Source: RGIG4576 sp045656705
GTDB lineage: Bacteria > Bacteroidota > Bacteroidia > Bacteroidales > Muribaculaceae
Reading direction: 5' to 3'
DNA length: 40,731 bases
NCBI GenBank assembly: GCA_045656705.1
Contig: JAZORR010000012.1
Coordinates: 1 to 40,731, forward strand
Position numbers and translations under genes: made by a program. Each line of letters opens with the position of its first letter. Position 1 is the stretch's first letter. The notes under the pieces were generated by a model. The model searched no databases and was not told where the DNA came from. It saw only the letters and a list, made by a program, of their open reading frames with translations. Below are positions 15,243 through 24,014 of the stretch, piece by piece.

Positions 15243-15250
15243 CAAAGTTA
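15243..15250 (-). promoter_or_regulatory. -7 element of the FKBP pair
   Basis: Read on the minus strand the site is TAACTTTG followed by CAAATTC, a consensus TAnnTTTG, 39 nt before the start of the upstream FKBP gene. Confidence 0.55.
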
Positions 15251-15368
15251 AGTTTAATTAAGATTTTAAGTGCTATAAATTTGAATAAAAAATATTAAAT
15301 TTGTAATCATAAATAGAATAAAATGTAAATAACACATTATTTTTAAACCATTTTAAAAACTTACTACA

Positions 15369-16067
15369 ATGAAAAAATTAATCTTTCTCACCGGTGCTGG
15401 CGTTAGCCAAGAGAGTGGAATTTCTACCTTTCGCGATTCAGATGGATTATGGGAAAACTTCCCTGTAATGGAAGTGGCAAGCGCCCAAGGTTTCCAAAAA
15501 AATCCCGAACTCGTACATAAATTTTACAATGAGCGTCGCAAACAAATAGTAAACACTCTCCCAAACGAAGCACACCTCATAATCAAGGATTTAGAAAAAG
15601 ATTTCGAGGTGATTACTATCACCCAAAATGTAGATGATTTGCACGAAAAAGCAGGTTCGAACAATGTGCTTCACCTACACGGAGAACTCATGAAAGTACG
15701 CTCCATTTCCCACCCAGAACGCGTGTACACACTCGAATATCCCGACATCGAAACTTGTGCAGAAACCATTGATGAATATGGCGATCTCATACGCCCACAC
15801 ATCGTGTTTTTTGGAGAAGAAGTGCCTAATATGATTCCTGCTACAAGAATAGTAGAAGATGCCGATATACTTGTGATTATCGGCACATCTATGGTGGTGT
15901 ATCCAGCTGCCTCACTCATACACTTCGTGAAGCCAGGAACGCCTATATTCTATATCGATCCTAAGCCCGCTGTAGTGAGCGACTTAGACGATATTACATA
16001 CATCGCTAAAAAGGCTACTGAAGGTATGGCCGAACTGTCTGAAATCCTTCGCAAAAACTATCTCTAA
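15369..16067 (+). CDS. cobB: NAD-dependent protein deacylase, sirtuin (CobB-type) without zinc cysteines
   Basis: Sirtuins remove acyl groups from lysines using NAD+. NAD-binding and catalytic motifs are present: 'TGAGVSQESGISTFRD' (8-23), 'TQNVDDLH' (85-92), catalytic His104 in 'HLHGEL' and 'IGTSMVVYPA' (171-180). Tyr53 and Arg56 in 'FYNERR' match the Y..R pair that SIRT5 and E. coli CobB use to bind succinyl- or malonyl-lysine, so desuccinylase activity is likely. The usual four zinc cysteines are missing: the stretch from 108 to 144 has only Cys130. At 232 residues it is otherwise a standard short sirtuin. Two overlapping TAnnTTTG-like sites lie at 15276-15303. It stands alone; a hairpin with a T tail follows at 16126. 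Confidence 0.92.
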   Translation: MKKLIFLTGAGVSQESGISTFRDSDGLWENFPVMEVASAQGFQKNPELVHKFYNERRKQIVNTLPNEAHLIIKDLEKDFEVITITQNVDDLHEKAGSNNVLHLHGELMKVRSISHPERVYTLEYPDIETCAETIDEYGDLIRPHIVFFGEEVPNMIPATRIVEDADILVIIGTSMVVYPAASLIHFVKPGTPIFYIDPKPAVVSDLDDITYIAKKATEGMAELSEILRKNYL

Positions 16068-16125
16068 ATATTAAAATTTCGAAGGATTCCCATTAGCAAT
16101 TCGCAAGAGTTAACATTTGTAAATC

Positions 16126-16181
16126 GTTATCGACAACCCCTTTTGTTAACACTAAAAAAGTAGGTTGTTGATAACTTTTTT
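16126..16181 (+). terminator. Hairpin with T tail after the sirtuin gene
   Basis: GTTATCGACAACC (16126-16138) and GGTTGTTGATAAC (16163-16175) pair over 13 positions with one mismatch and are followed by TTTTTT. This is a good terminator for the sirtuin gene, 58 nt past its stop. The arms also resemble DnaA boxes (see findings). Confidence 0.6.
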
Positions 16182-16211
16182 ATAATAATGTGTAAAAAAT
16201 GGTTGTTTGCA

Positions 16212-16243
16212 TTTGTGAACTTTCAAAAAAGTTTATAACTTTA
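16212..16243 (+). promoter_or_regulatory. Promoter of the dcw cluster
   Basis: TTTG (16212-16215) and TAACTTTA (16236-16243) are 20 nt apart, close to the Bacteroidota consensus. They leave a leader of about 95 nt before rsmH. The leader (16258-16322) begins AAATAAG and ends CTTATTT, which can pair and enclose a TGGAG / CTCCA inner stem, so it may be structured. Confidence 0.5.
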
Positions 16244-16344
16244 CACAAGATTATTACTACAAATAAGGCTCACGTTGGAGTGTATAAAATTTCCACCCTC
16301 CACGGCATAGTCTTATTTTACTAACAATCAACCATATAGCACAA

Positions 16345-17253
16345 ATGAACACAACCCCATATCACATATCAGCACTACTTGAACAATGCATCGAAGGACT
16401 CAACATCAAAAAGGATGGTGTATATGCCGATGTAACCTTTGGAGCAGGAGGTCACTCTCGCGCCATAATGGAGCAACTTGGCGAAAATGGTCGACTTTAT
16501 GGTTTTGACCAAGATCGCGACGCTTTTGCCAACAAAATCGACGACCCTCGATTCACATTTGTATACAGCAATTTTGCTTTTATCACCAATTTCCTTCGTT
16601 ATCACAACGAGGATAAGATTGACGGTATATTGGGCGACTTGGGTGTATCATTTCACCAATTCGACGAGAGCGAAAGAGGTTTCTCGATTCGATTCAATAG
16701 CGACCTCGATATGCGTATGAACCAAAAGGGAGAAAAAGATGCCAAGTGGATTATCGCAAACTACAGCGAGGAGCAACTTGCCAACATTCTCTACCTCTAT
16801 GGCGAGCTCAAATCTTCGAGAAAAATAGCGGCAGCCATAGTGAAAGCACGCAGCCAAAAGCCAATTATCACCACAGGCGACCTACTCGAAGTCATAAAGC
16901 CTTGTCTCAAGCCTGCTCAAGAGAAGAAAGAAAGCATTCTTGTGTTTCAGGCCCTACGCATTGAAGTGAATAACGAGCTCGAAGTGCTAAAGTCGCTGCT
17001 TCAGCAAGCTGTGAAGGTGTTAAAACCAGGCGGACGACTTGTAATCCTCACCTACCACTCACTTGAAGATCGCATCGTCAAAAACTTCCTCAAGAGTGGC
17101 AATATCGAAGGAAAAGTAGAAAAAGACTTCTTTGGTCGCGTTACATCTCCGTTTAAACTTATCAACAATAAAGTGATCGTGGCTTCGGACGAAGAAGTAG
17201 AACGCAACCCGAGAGCAAGAAGTGCAAAATTGCGCATAGCTGAAAGAATATAA
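16345..17253 (+). CDS. rsmH: 16S rRNA (cytosine-1402-N4) methyltransferase RsmH (MraW)
   Basis: RsmH methylates N4 of C1402 in the 16S rRNA decoding centre with S-adenosylmethionine. 'HISALLEQCIEGL', the SAM-binding 'TFGAGGHSRA' (31-40), 'DGILGDLGVSFHQFD' and 'LVILTYHSLEDRIVKNF' are all diagnostic, and 302 residues is normal. It is the first gene of the dcw cluster here, where Bacteroidota usually have mraZ before it. It is followed after 42 nt by ftsL, so it is in the same transcript as the division genes. Confidence 0.96.
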   Translation: MNTTPYHISALLEQCIEGLNIKKDGVYADVTFGAGGHSRAIMEQLGENGRLYGFDQDRDAFANKIDDPRFTFVYSNFAFITNFLRYHNEDKIDGILGDLGVSFHQFDESERGFSIRFNSDLDMRMNQKGEKDAKWIIANYSEEQLANILYLYGELKSSRKIAAAIVKARSQKPIITTGDLLEVIKPCLKPAQEKKESILVFQALRIEVNNELEVLKSLLQQAVKVLKPGGRLVILTYHSLEDRIVKNFLKSGNIEGKVEKDFFGRVTSPFKLINNKVIVASDEEVERNPRARSAKLRIAERI

Positions 17254-17295
17254 AAAATAGTTTCAAACACACTGATAATATTCACTTACGAAAAT

Positions 17296-17643
17296 ATGGG
17301 ATTTAAAGAATTTCTGAATATTACAAACAATAAAATCAACGACATCAAGAAAGGCAATGTGAGTCTCATCACAGTGTTTTTCTTCAAAAAGCATATCGTA
17401 GCCACAAGCATTATCTTTCTTTTGTCATTTAGTTACGTGGCAATAAAGATAGATAATATGTTAAAAAAAGAGAAAATTATCGCTCTCAAGCAAGAACTCA
17501 ATAGTGCACGCACTGAATCGGTGCGCGCTTGTGCCGACTACAAGAAGCAAGTGAGAGAGGCTCGAATGGTGTCACTCGTTGACTCTATGAAGCTTAAACT
17601 CTCAATACCAGATCAACCCCCATTTAAAATCATAGGAAAATAA
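17296..17643 (+). CDS. ftsL: FtsL-like cell division protein
   Basis: The 115-residue protein has a short cytoplasmic segment, one membrane helix (about 35-53, HIVATSIIFLLSFSYVAIKI) and a periplasmic coiled-coil stretch from about 55 to 95 (LKKEKIIALKQELNSARTES). This is the shape of FtsL, the small bitopic partner of FtsB and FtsQ that activates FtsW-FtsI. Sequence is poorly conserved in this family, so the assignment rests on topology, length and its fixed place between rsmH and the division PBP. The PBP gene begins 8 nt after it. Confidence 0.85.
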   Translation: MGFKEFLNITNNKINDIKKGNVSLITVFFFKKHIVATSIIFLLSFSYVAIKIDNMLKKEKIIALKQELNSARTESVRACADYKKQVREARMVSLVDSMKLKLSIPDQPPFKIIGK

Positions 17644-17651
17644 ACACAAGT

Positions 17652-19892
17652 ATGGATAGCAACAAGAAAAAGACAAAAAAGAGCAGAAAAAACAAGTTTC
17701 ACATCTTGAGCCGATACAACATCGTGCTCACTGTGTTTGTGGCTATAGCTCTCGCCAACATTTATTGCTTGGTGAGAACTGTTGTGGTGCAAGGTCCTAA
17801 ATGGAACGAAAAGGCTTCGAAAGTTTTGTTAGAAACCAACCTCACCACACCTCTGCGTGGTCGCATTTTATCCGACAACGGGACCATTCTTGCTGCCAAT
17901 ATCCAATACTACAAAGCATACATCGATTGGCAAGCCGAAGGTTTCGCGAAAAAGAAGTTTCAAGAAAACATCGACAAACTTTGCGATAGTCTTGAAATAT
18001 TTGGAAGAAAACAAGGCAAGAACATCTCAGCCAAGGAATGGAAGAAAATTCTTTTGGAAAAACATTGTGGTGTGGATGCGCGCACTATGGCTCGAAAAAA
18101 CAAACGCTTGGAGCAAAATAAAGATACCGCAAAAATTCGCGATCGCTATCACATACTATTCGACAAGCTTTCACTTGCCGAATATCGTCGCATGAGAACA
18201 TTCCCATTCTTGAAAGATAAAAAAGCCTATACAGGGTTTAATTACACCACTTACGAAGTGCGTCAGCGTCCATTGGCAGCCACCACACTCAATCATAGTG
18301 TAGGATTGGTGCAAGAGAAGAAAGTAGGACGCGAAAAACAACGCTATGTAGGCGATAGTATAATCACCCACATCGATTCGGTTTACGAAAAGCATGGTGC
18401 ATCGGGACTTGAAGGGGCTCTCGATCATTTCCTTTATGGCGTCCCTGGTAAGACTCGCAAAGAGCAAATCTCTAATGCCATCATAAATTGGGAAATAGAA
18501 CCTTCAAGGAGTGGATATGATGTGGTGACCACCATCAATATCGATATCCAAGATATTCTCGAAAAAGAACTTGAAAGTGTATGCCAAGAGCATAACGCAG
18601 AATGGGGTACAGCCGTAATTATGGAAGTGAAGACCGGCAAAATCAAAGGTCTCACCAATATCTGCTACAACAAAACATCCCATAAATACGAAGCAAGCCA
18701 ATACCAATACGCGATGAGTGGTGTGGAACCAGGTTCGCTAATGAAAGTCATCTCTATGACACTTGCTCTTGAAAAAGGACTTGTGAGAAATGTGAACGAG
18801 GTGATAACCACTGGTAAAAGTTTCGCTTATGGAAAGGCTAAACCTATCACCGATAGCCACGTTTATAGCAGTATGCCTGTACACCAAGTGATACCATCGT
18901 CGTCAAACATCGGTATGGCTAAAATCATATTGCGTGGTTACGAAAAAGAACCTTGGAAATTCCAAGAAGACCTTGCAAAAATGGGATTCTTCGACAGACT
19001 GAACACAGGTATTTCAAGCGAGCGTCCACCAGTTTTCCCTAAACTTGGAGATAGAAACTGGCATCGCGTGGCTCTTACTCGCATGGCCTACGGATATTCC
19101 ACAAATATTCCACCTATCTACACACTTGCATTCTTCAATGCACTTGCCAACGATGGAAAATTTGTGCGTCCACATCTTGTAGACCACTTTATGTATGACA
19201 ACAAGATAGACTCTGTAATAGAAACTTCTTACATTCGCGAGCAAGTATGTTCTCCTGAAAATGCACGAAAACTTCGCGCTATGATGCATGATGTAGTATG
19301 GGACAACAAAAATGGCACAGGACGATTAGCCCAAGATCCATACGTGAAGATTGCAGGTAAAACAGGTACAAGTTATGTTGTAGAAGGCAAAAACTACACC
19401 TCTAAGCGACGACTTGCTTTCTGCGGGTTCTTCCCTTACGACAATCCTCAATATACTTGTATTGTAGTAATACAAGGCGTAGGAGGTGGTGCAGGAGCTG
19501 CCCGCGTGAGTGGTAAGGTATTAAAGAACACAGCCTTGAAAATGTATGCAAAAGGTTTATTAGGCGACAATTCCGACTATCACGAAAACAACGATAAGGC
19601 CGAACGAAAAGCTACACTTCATCACAGCACTAAAAAGGCAAATGTAAATTCATTGTCTTCGGTAGGCATCAATCAACCAAGAGTTGCATCCAAGCCAGCC
19701 ACAAAGGTTGATACCATCATGCCAAATGTGATAGGATTGCCAGCAAGAGAAGCCATCGCTATTCTCGAGAAGAAAGGCTTTGCAGTAGAAATAGAAGGAA
19801 GTGGTGTAGTCGTAGGACAAAAATACATTCCTTGCACCGACACCCTTACTCAAGAACATAAAATCAAGCTCAAACTTGGGCTATACTTTTAA
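17652..19892 (+). CDS. ftsI: Division-specific penicillin-binding protein with PASTA domain (FtsI/PBP3-like)
   Basis: A monofunctional class B transpeptidase that cross-links septal peptidoglycan. Order: cytoplasmic basic tail, membrane helix (about 24-44), dimerisation domain starting at 'TPLRGRILSDNG', transpeptidase domain with Ser362 in 'EPGSLMK' (SxxK, Lys365), SSN at about 416-418 and KTG at 570-572, then a C-terminal PASTA domain (about 690-746, 'MPNVIGLPAREAIAILEKKG'). At 746 residues it is the longer SpoVD/PBP2X-like type common in Bacteroidota rather than the E. coli FtsI length. It lies 8 nt after ftsL and 6 nt before murE, in tight translational coupling. Partner: FtsW in the same cluster. 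Confidence 0.95.
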   Translation: MDSNKKKTKKSRKNKFHILSRYNIVLTVFVAIALANIYCLVRTVVVQGPKWNEKASKVLLETNLTTPLRGRILSDNGTILAANIQYYKAYIDWQAEGFAKKKFQENIDKLCDSLEIFGRKQGKNISAKEWKKILLEKHCGVDARTMARKNKRLEQNKDTAKIRDRYHILFDKLSLAEYRRMRTFPFLKDKKAYTGFNYTTYEVRQRPLAATTLNHSVGLVQEKKVGREKQRYVGDSIITHIDSVYEKHGASGLEGALDHFLYGVPGKTRKEQISNAIINWEIEPSRSGYDVVTTINIDIQDILEKELESVCQEHNAEWGTAVIMEVKTGKIKGLTNICYNKTSHKYEASQYQYAMSGVEPGSLMKVISMTLALEKGLVRNVNEVITTGKSFAYGKAKPITDSHVYSSMPVHQVIPSSSNIGMAKIILRGYEKEPWKFQEDLAKMGFFDRLNTGISSERPPVFPKLGDRNWHRVALTRMAYGYSTNIPPIYTLAFFNALANDGKFVRPHLVDHFMYDNKIDSVIETSYIREQVCSPENARKLRAMMHDVVWDNKNGTGRLAQDPYVKIAGKTGTSYVVEGKNYTSKRRLAFCGFFPYDNPQYTCIVVIQGVGGGAGAARVSGKVLKNTALKMYAKGLLGDNSDYHENNDKAERKATLHHSTKKANVNSLSSVGINQPRVASKPATKVDTIMPNVIGLPAREAIAILEKKGFAVEIEGSGVVVGQKYIPCTDTLTQEHKIKLKLGLYF

Positions 19893-19898
19893 CGCATT

Positions 19899-21362
19899 AT
19901 GAAGAAAGATTTAACAGGACTTTTAGTCACAATACCTATCTTGCGAACCATCGGTTCAAACGATAAGACCATCTGCGATGTAATCAGCGACTCACGCAAG
20001 GCATCGGAGGGAGCACTATTTGTAGCTGTGAACGGAGTGAATGTGGATGCACATCAATTCATTCCCGAAGTAATAGCCAAAGGTGCTAATACAATTGTGT
20101 GTGAAGTTCTGCCAGAAAAGATAGAAGATCACGTTTGCTACATTGTGGTGGAAAATAGTGCCAAGGCACTCGCTCACATAGCAGCATGGTGGTATGGCTA
20201 CCCATCAGCACACCTTCACCTTGTGGGTGTTACTGGAACAAATGGGAAAACCACTACTGCCACACTGCTCTATGAATTAGTGCAACTATTAGGCGAAAAA
20301 GCAGGACTTTTGTCCACTGTGTGCAACATCATAGATAAAAACATCATTCCTGCCACTCACACCACTCCCGATCCTCTCACACTCAACAAGATGCTCGCTG
20401 AGATGGTGGAAGCTGGTTGCCATTATGCTTTTATGGAAGTGAGTTCACACGCTTGCGCTCAACATCGCATCGATGGACTTCATTTCTCGGGAGCAATATT
20501 TTCTAATCTCACTCGCGATCATCTCGACTATCACGAAACAGTGCTAAATTATATGAACGCAAAAAAGATGTTCTTTGATATGTTGCCCGATAGCGCATTT
20601 GCCCTCGTCAATGCCGACGATAAGGCTGGCGTGTATATGATACAAAACACAATAGCACGCAAACTCACCTACTCACTACGTTCACTTGCCTACTATAAGT
20701 GCAAGATTTTAGAAAGTCGCCTCAACGGTACTTCTCTCAACATAAACGGCAATAGTCTTGAAGTGCTATTCACAGGTAAATTCAACGCTTACAATTTGCT
20801 TGCTGTGTATGGTGCTGCTATGCAATTGGGATTTGACAATCACGATGTACTTGTGGCTATGACTCAACTTGTGCCAGTAGCTGGTCGTTTCCAAACTCTA
20901 CAGTCACCTCGTGGCTACACTGCAATTGTAGACTATGCCCACACACCCGACGCACTTGTGAATGTACTTGATTCTATACGCGAAGTGGTGGGTAGCAAAT
21001 GCAATATCATCACTGTAGTGGGATGTGGTGGTAATCGCGACAAGGGCAAACGCCCTATTATGGCAAAAGAAGCTGCTACACGCAGCAATCGCATAATTCT
21101 CACATCCGACAATCCTCGCAACGAAAACCCTGAGGATATCCTCAAGGATATGGAAACCGGATTGGAAGGCGACCTAAAACTTAAAGCCATTAAAATCACC
21201 GACCGCAAGGAGGCTATACGCACAGCCACTATCCTTGCTCAAGCTGGTGATGTGGTGCTCGTAGCAGGTAAAGGACACGAGGATTATCAAGAAATCAATG
21301 GTGTGAAGCATCACTTCGACGACAAAGAGGTGCTTTTGGAAATATTTAATAACGAAATTTAA
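19899..21362 (+). CDS. murE: UDP-MurNAc-L-Ala-D-Glu:meso-diaminopimelate ligase MurE
   Basis: MurE adds the third amino acid to the peptidoglycan stem peptide in the cytoplasm, using ATP. The ATP loop 'TGTNGKTT' is at 112-119, 'THTTPDPLTLN' and the carbamylated-lysine region follow, and the substrate-selecting motif DNPR is at 404-407. DNPR indicates meso-diaminopimelate rather than lysine, so the organism should have DAP-type peptidoglycan. 487 residues, normal. It is 6 nt after the PBP gene and 14 nt before mraY. murF, the next enzyme of the pathway, is not in the cluster, as is usual in Bacteroidota. Confidence 0.96.
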   Translation: MKKDLTGLLVTIPILRTIGSNDKTICDVISDSRKASEGALFVAVNGVNVDAHQFIPEVIAKGANTIVCEVLPEKIEDHVCYIVVENSAKALAHIAAWWYGYPSAHLHLVGVTGTNGKTTTATLLYELVQLLGEKAGLLSTVCNIIDKNIIPATHTTPDPLTLNKMLAEMVEAGCHYAFMEVSSHACAQHRIDGLHFSGAIFSNLTRDHLDYHETVLNYMNAKKMFFDMLPDSAFALVNADDKAGVYMIQNTIARKLTYSLRSLAYYKCKILESRLNGTSLNINGNSLEVLFTGKFNAYNLLAVYGAAMQLGFDNHDVLVAMTQLVPVAGRFQTLQSPRGYTAIVDYAHTPDALVNVLDSIREVVGSKCNIITVVGCGGNRDKGKRPIMAKEAATRSNRIILTSDNPRNENPEDILKDMETGLEGDLKLKAIKITDRKEAIRTATILAQAGDVVLVAGKGHEDYQEINGVKHHFDDKEVLLEIFNNEI

Positions 21363-21376
21363 AATCTACAACATAT

Positions 21377-22639
21377 ATGTTCTACTATTTAGCAGACTTA
21401 CTATCGCAATACGACATACCTGGAGCAAGATTGATGAGCTATATCTCATTCCGTGCTTGCTTTGCACTCATCTTGTCGTTATTCATCTCAATGGTAATAG
21501 GCAAACGCATCATTGAGAAACTTCAGCTTATGCAGATAGGCGAAATTGTGAGAGACTTAGGGTTAAGTGGTCAAACAAGCAAGAAAGGCACACCTACTAT
21601 GGGTGGTATCATTATCATCATAGCCATACTCATTCCTTGCCTACTTTTAGGTAAGTTGGGAAATATCTATATGATATTGATGCTCATTACCACTGTGTGG
21701 CTTGGAGGTCTTGGTTTTCTCGACGACCACTTGAAGATTGCTCGACAAAACAAAGACGGATTAAAGGGTAAATACAAAATACTCGGTCAATTTGGACTTG
21801 GTATCATCGTGGGGCTCACTATGTATCTCAGTCCCGACATCGTAATCAGAGAAAACTTTGAAAAAGTGGACAATGTGAGCCTTGAGACTGTGATTGAGTA
21901 TAAAAGTTATACCGAAAAGTCTACTCAAACCACTATTCCATTTGTGAAGAATAACAACTTCGACTACGCTTCTCTCACCAAATGGATGGGCAACCACGCT
22001 CAAGCAGGTGGTTGGGTAGCATTTATCTTCATCATCACATTCATCATCATAGCAGTGAGCAATGGAGCTAATCTCACCGATGGTATAGACGGACTTGCCG
22101 CAGGATCATCGGCTATCATAGGGTCGGCACTTGCCTTGATGTGCTATTTAGGAGGTAATGTTATCTATTCTTCTTATTTGAATATAATGTACATACCTGG
22201 AAGTGAAGAACTTGTGGTGTTTGCGGCAGCATTCATCGGTGCTACAATCGGATTCTTGTGGTACAATTCATATCCAGCTCAAGTGTTTATGGGTGATACA
22301 GGCAGTCTCACACTTGGAGGCATCATTGCCGTGTTTGCAATCCTTATTCGCAAAGAATTACTCATACCTATACTTTGTGGTATATTCGTAATAGAAAGTC
22401 TTTCGGTGGTGCTACAAACCTCATATTTCAAATACACTAAAAAGAAGTATGGCGAAGGACGACGCATTTTTAAAATGACTCCTATACATCACCATTTCCA
22501 AAAAGATGCTTCCACACAAGGATTTGTGATGTTCAACAAGCCTAAAAACGGCTTGCACGAAAACAAAATTACAATGAGATTTCTACTTGTAGGCATCTTA
22601 TTGGCAGTACTCACATTTGTAACTCTAAAGATTAGATAA
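21377..22639 (+). CDS. mraY: Phospho-N-acetylmuramoyl-pentapeptide transferase MraY
   Basis: MraY transfers phospho-MurNAc-pentapeptide to undecaprenyl phosphate, making lipid I at the inner membrane. The 420-residue protein has about ten membrane helices and the conserved loops 'KKGTPTMGGIIII', 'LGFLDDHLKIARQNKDGLKG', 'NGANLTDGIDGLAAG' (catalytic aspartates) and 'MTPIHHHFQKD'. At 420 residues it is longer than the E. coli enzyme because of an extra soluble segment around residues 155-205 (EKVDNVSLETVIEYKSYTEK), seen in Bacteroidota MraY. It lies 4 nt before murD. Confidence 0.96.
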   Translation: MFYYLADLLSQYDIPGARLMSYISFRACFALILSLFISMVIGKRIIEKLQLMQIGEIVRDLGLSGQTSKKGTPTMGGIIIIIAILIPCLLLGKLGNIYMILMLITTVWLGGLGFLDDHLKIARQNKDGLKGKYKILGQFGLGIIVGLTMYLSPDIVIRENFEKVDNVSLETVIEYKSYTEKSTQTTIPFVKNNNFDYASLTKWMGNHAQAGGWVAFIFIITFIIIAVSNGANLTDGIDGLAAGSSAIIGSALALMCYLGGNVIYSSYLNIMYIPGSEELVVFAAAFIGATIGFLWYNSYPAQVFMGDTGSLTLGGIIAVFAILIRKELLIPILCGIFVIESLSVVLQTSYFKYTKKKYGEGRRIFKMTPIHHHFQKDASTQGFVMFNKPKNGLHENKITMRFLLVGILLAVLTFVTLKIR

Positions 22640-22643
22640 GATA

Positions 22644-23987
22644 ATGACAACAAAACGCATCGTAGTGCTTGGAGCCGGAGAAAGCGGCACAGGAGCAGCC
22701 ATACTCGCTAAAGTAAAAGGTTTTGATGTGTGGTTGAGCGATAAGGGGACTATTGCCCCAAAATATAAAGCTATGCTCAACGAATATAAGGTAGATTGGG
22801 AAGAACTATGCCACACTGAGAAAAAAATCCTTATGGCAGACGAAATAGTTAAAAGTCCTGGTATACCCGATTCTGCACCTATCATTCAAAAAGTGATAAG
22901 CAAAAATATACCTATTATCTCTGAAATAGAATTTGCAGGACGATACACCGACGCAAAAATGGTGTGTATCACTGGTAGTAATGGAAAAACCACAACCACC
23001 CTCCTCACCTATCACATCTTGAAAGAAGCAGGATTGAATGTGGGATTGGCAGGTAATGTGGGAAAAAGTCTTGCATTCCAAGTGGCTACCGAGAAGCACG
23101 ATGTATATGTAATCGAACTTAGCAGTTTCCAACTCGACAATATGTATGAGTTTAAGGCAAACATCGCTGTGCTTATGAACATTACGCCCGACCATCTCGA
23201 CCGCTACGACTATAAGATGGAAAACTATGTGGCATCGAAGTTTAGAATCGTGCAAAATCAAACCGAACAAGACTCGTTCATTTTCTGGCAAGACGATCCT
23301 ATCATCGAAGCTCAACTAAAGAACCTCAAAATAGAGGCTCAATTGTATCCTTTCTCCGAGAATCACGACGAAAAGAGCAAGGCGTACATAGAAAATGGCG
23401 ATTTCGTGATTGACACCACAAATCAGCACATCGAAATACCACGCGAAGAACTTGCACTCAAGGGGCTTCACAATTTATACAATTCTATGGCTGCTGGATT
23501 GTCGGCTTCTATTCTTGATATCAAGAAGGATGTAATACGCAAAGCTCTTGAAGACTTTGAAGCTGTAGAACACCGACTTGAGTATGTTGCTACTATAGAT
23601 GGTGTGAAATACATCAACGACTCAAAGGCTACAAATGTAAACTCATGTTGGTATGCGCTTGAAAGTATGCAAGCACCTACTGTACTCATCTTGGGAGGCA
23701 AGGACAAGGGTAACGATTATCGCGAAATAGAGCAATTTGTAGCTGCAAAGGTGAAAGCCATAGTGTGCCTTGGAGTTGATAATTCTAAATTACACACATT
23801 CTTCGATGGCAAGGTAAAAACTATCGTAGATGCAGGCAGTATGGAGGAAGCTGTGGCTAAGAGCCGAGCATTGGCATCAGAAGGTGATGTGGTGCTTTTG
23901 TCTCCATGTTGTGCAAGTTTCGACCTCTTTAAGAGTTACGAAGACCGTGGCACACAATTCAAAAACGAGGTAAAAAAACTCAAATAA
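22644..23987 (+). CDS. murD: UDP-MurNAc-L-alanine:D-glutamate ligase MurD
   Basis: MurD adds D-glutamate to UDP-MurNAc-L-Ala in the cytoplasm. The N-terminal Rossmann motif 'LGAGESGTGAA' (9-19) is followed by the ATP loop 'GSNGKTT' (111-117), 'ITPDHLDRYD' and the C-terminal 'LILGGKDKGNDY' and 'LLSPCCASFDLFKSYEDRG', all typical of MurD. 447 residues, normal. It begins 4 nt after mraY and is followed after 27 nt by ftsW. Confidence 0.95.
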   Translation: MTTKRIVVLGAGESGTGAAILAKVKGFDVWLSDKGTIAPKYKAMLNEYKVDWEELCHTEKKILMADEIVKSPGIPDSAPIIQKVISKNIPIISEIEFAGRYTDAKMVCITGSNGKTTTTLLTYHILKEAGLNVGLAGNVGKSLAFQVATEKHDVYVIELSSFQLDNMYEFKANIAVLMNITPDHLDRYDYKMENYVASKFRIVQNQTEQDSFIFWQDDPIIEAQLKNLKIEAQLYPFSENHDEKSKAYIENGDFVIDTTNQHIEIPREELALKGLHNLYNSMAAGLSASILDIKKDVIRKALEDFEAVEHRLEYVATIDGVKYINDSKATNVNSCWYALESMQAPTVLILGGKDKGNDYREIEQFVAAKVKAIVCLGVDNSKLHTFFDGKVKTIVDAGSMEEAVAKSRALASEGDVVLLSPCCASFDLFKSYEDRGTQFKNEVKKLK

Positions 23988-24014
23988 TAAACACACGATA
24001 AAAAAATAGTATTT

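Noticed and set aside
16068..16344. Replication origin
   Set aside because: Only two near-match DnaA boxes, which are also the two arms of a terminator hairpin; no dnaA, dnaN or other origin marker nearby.
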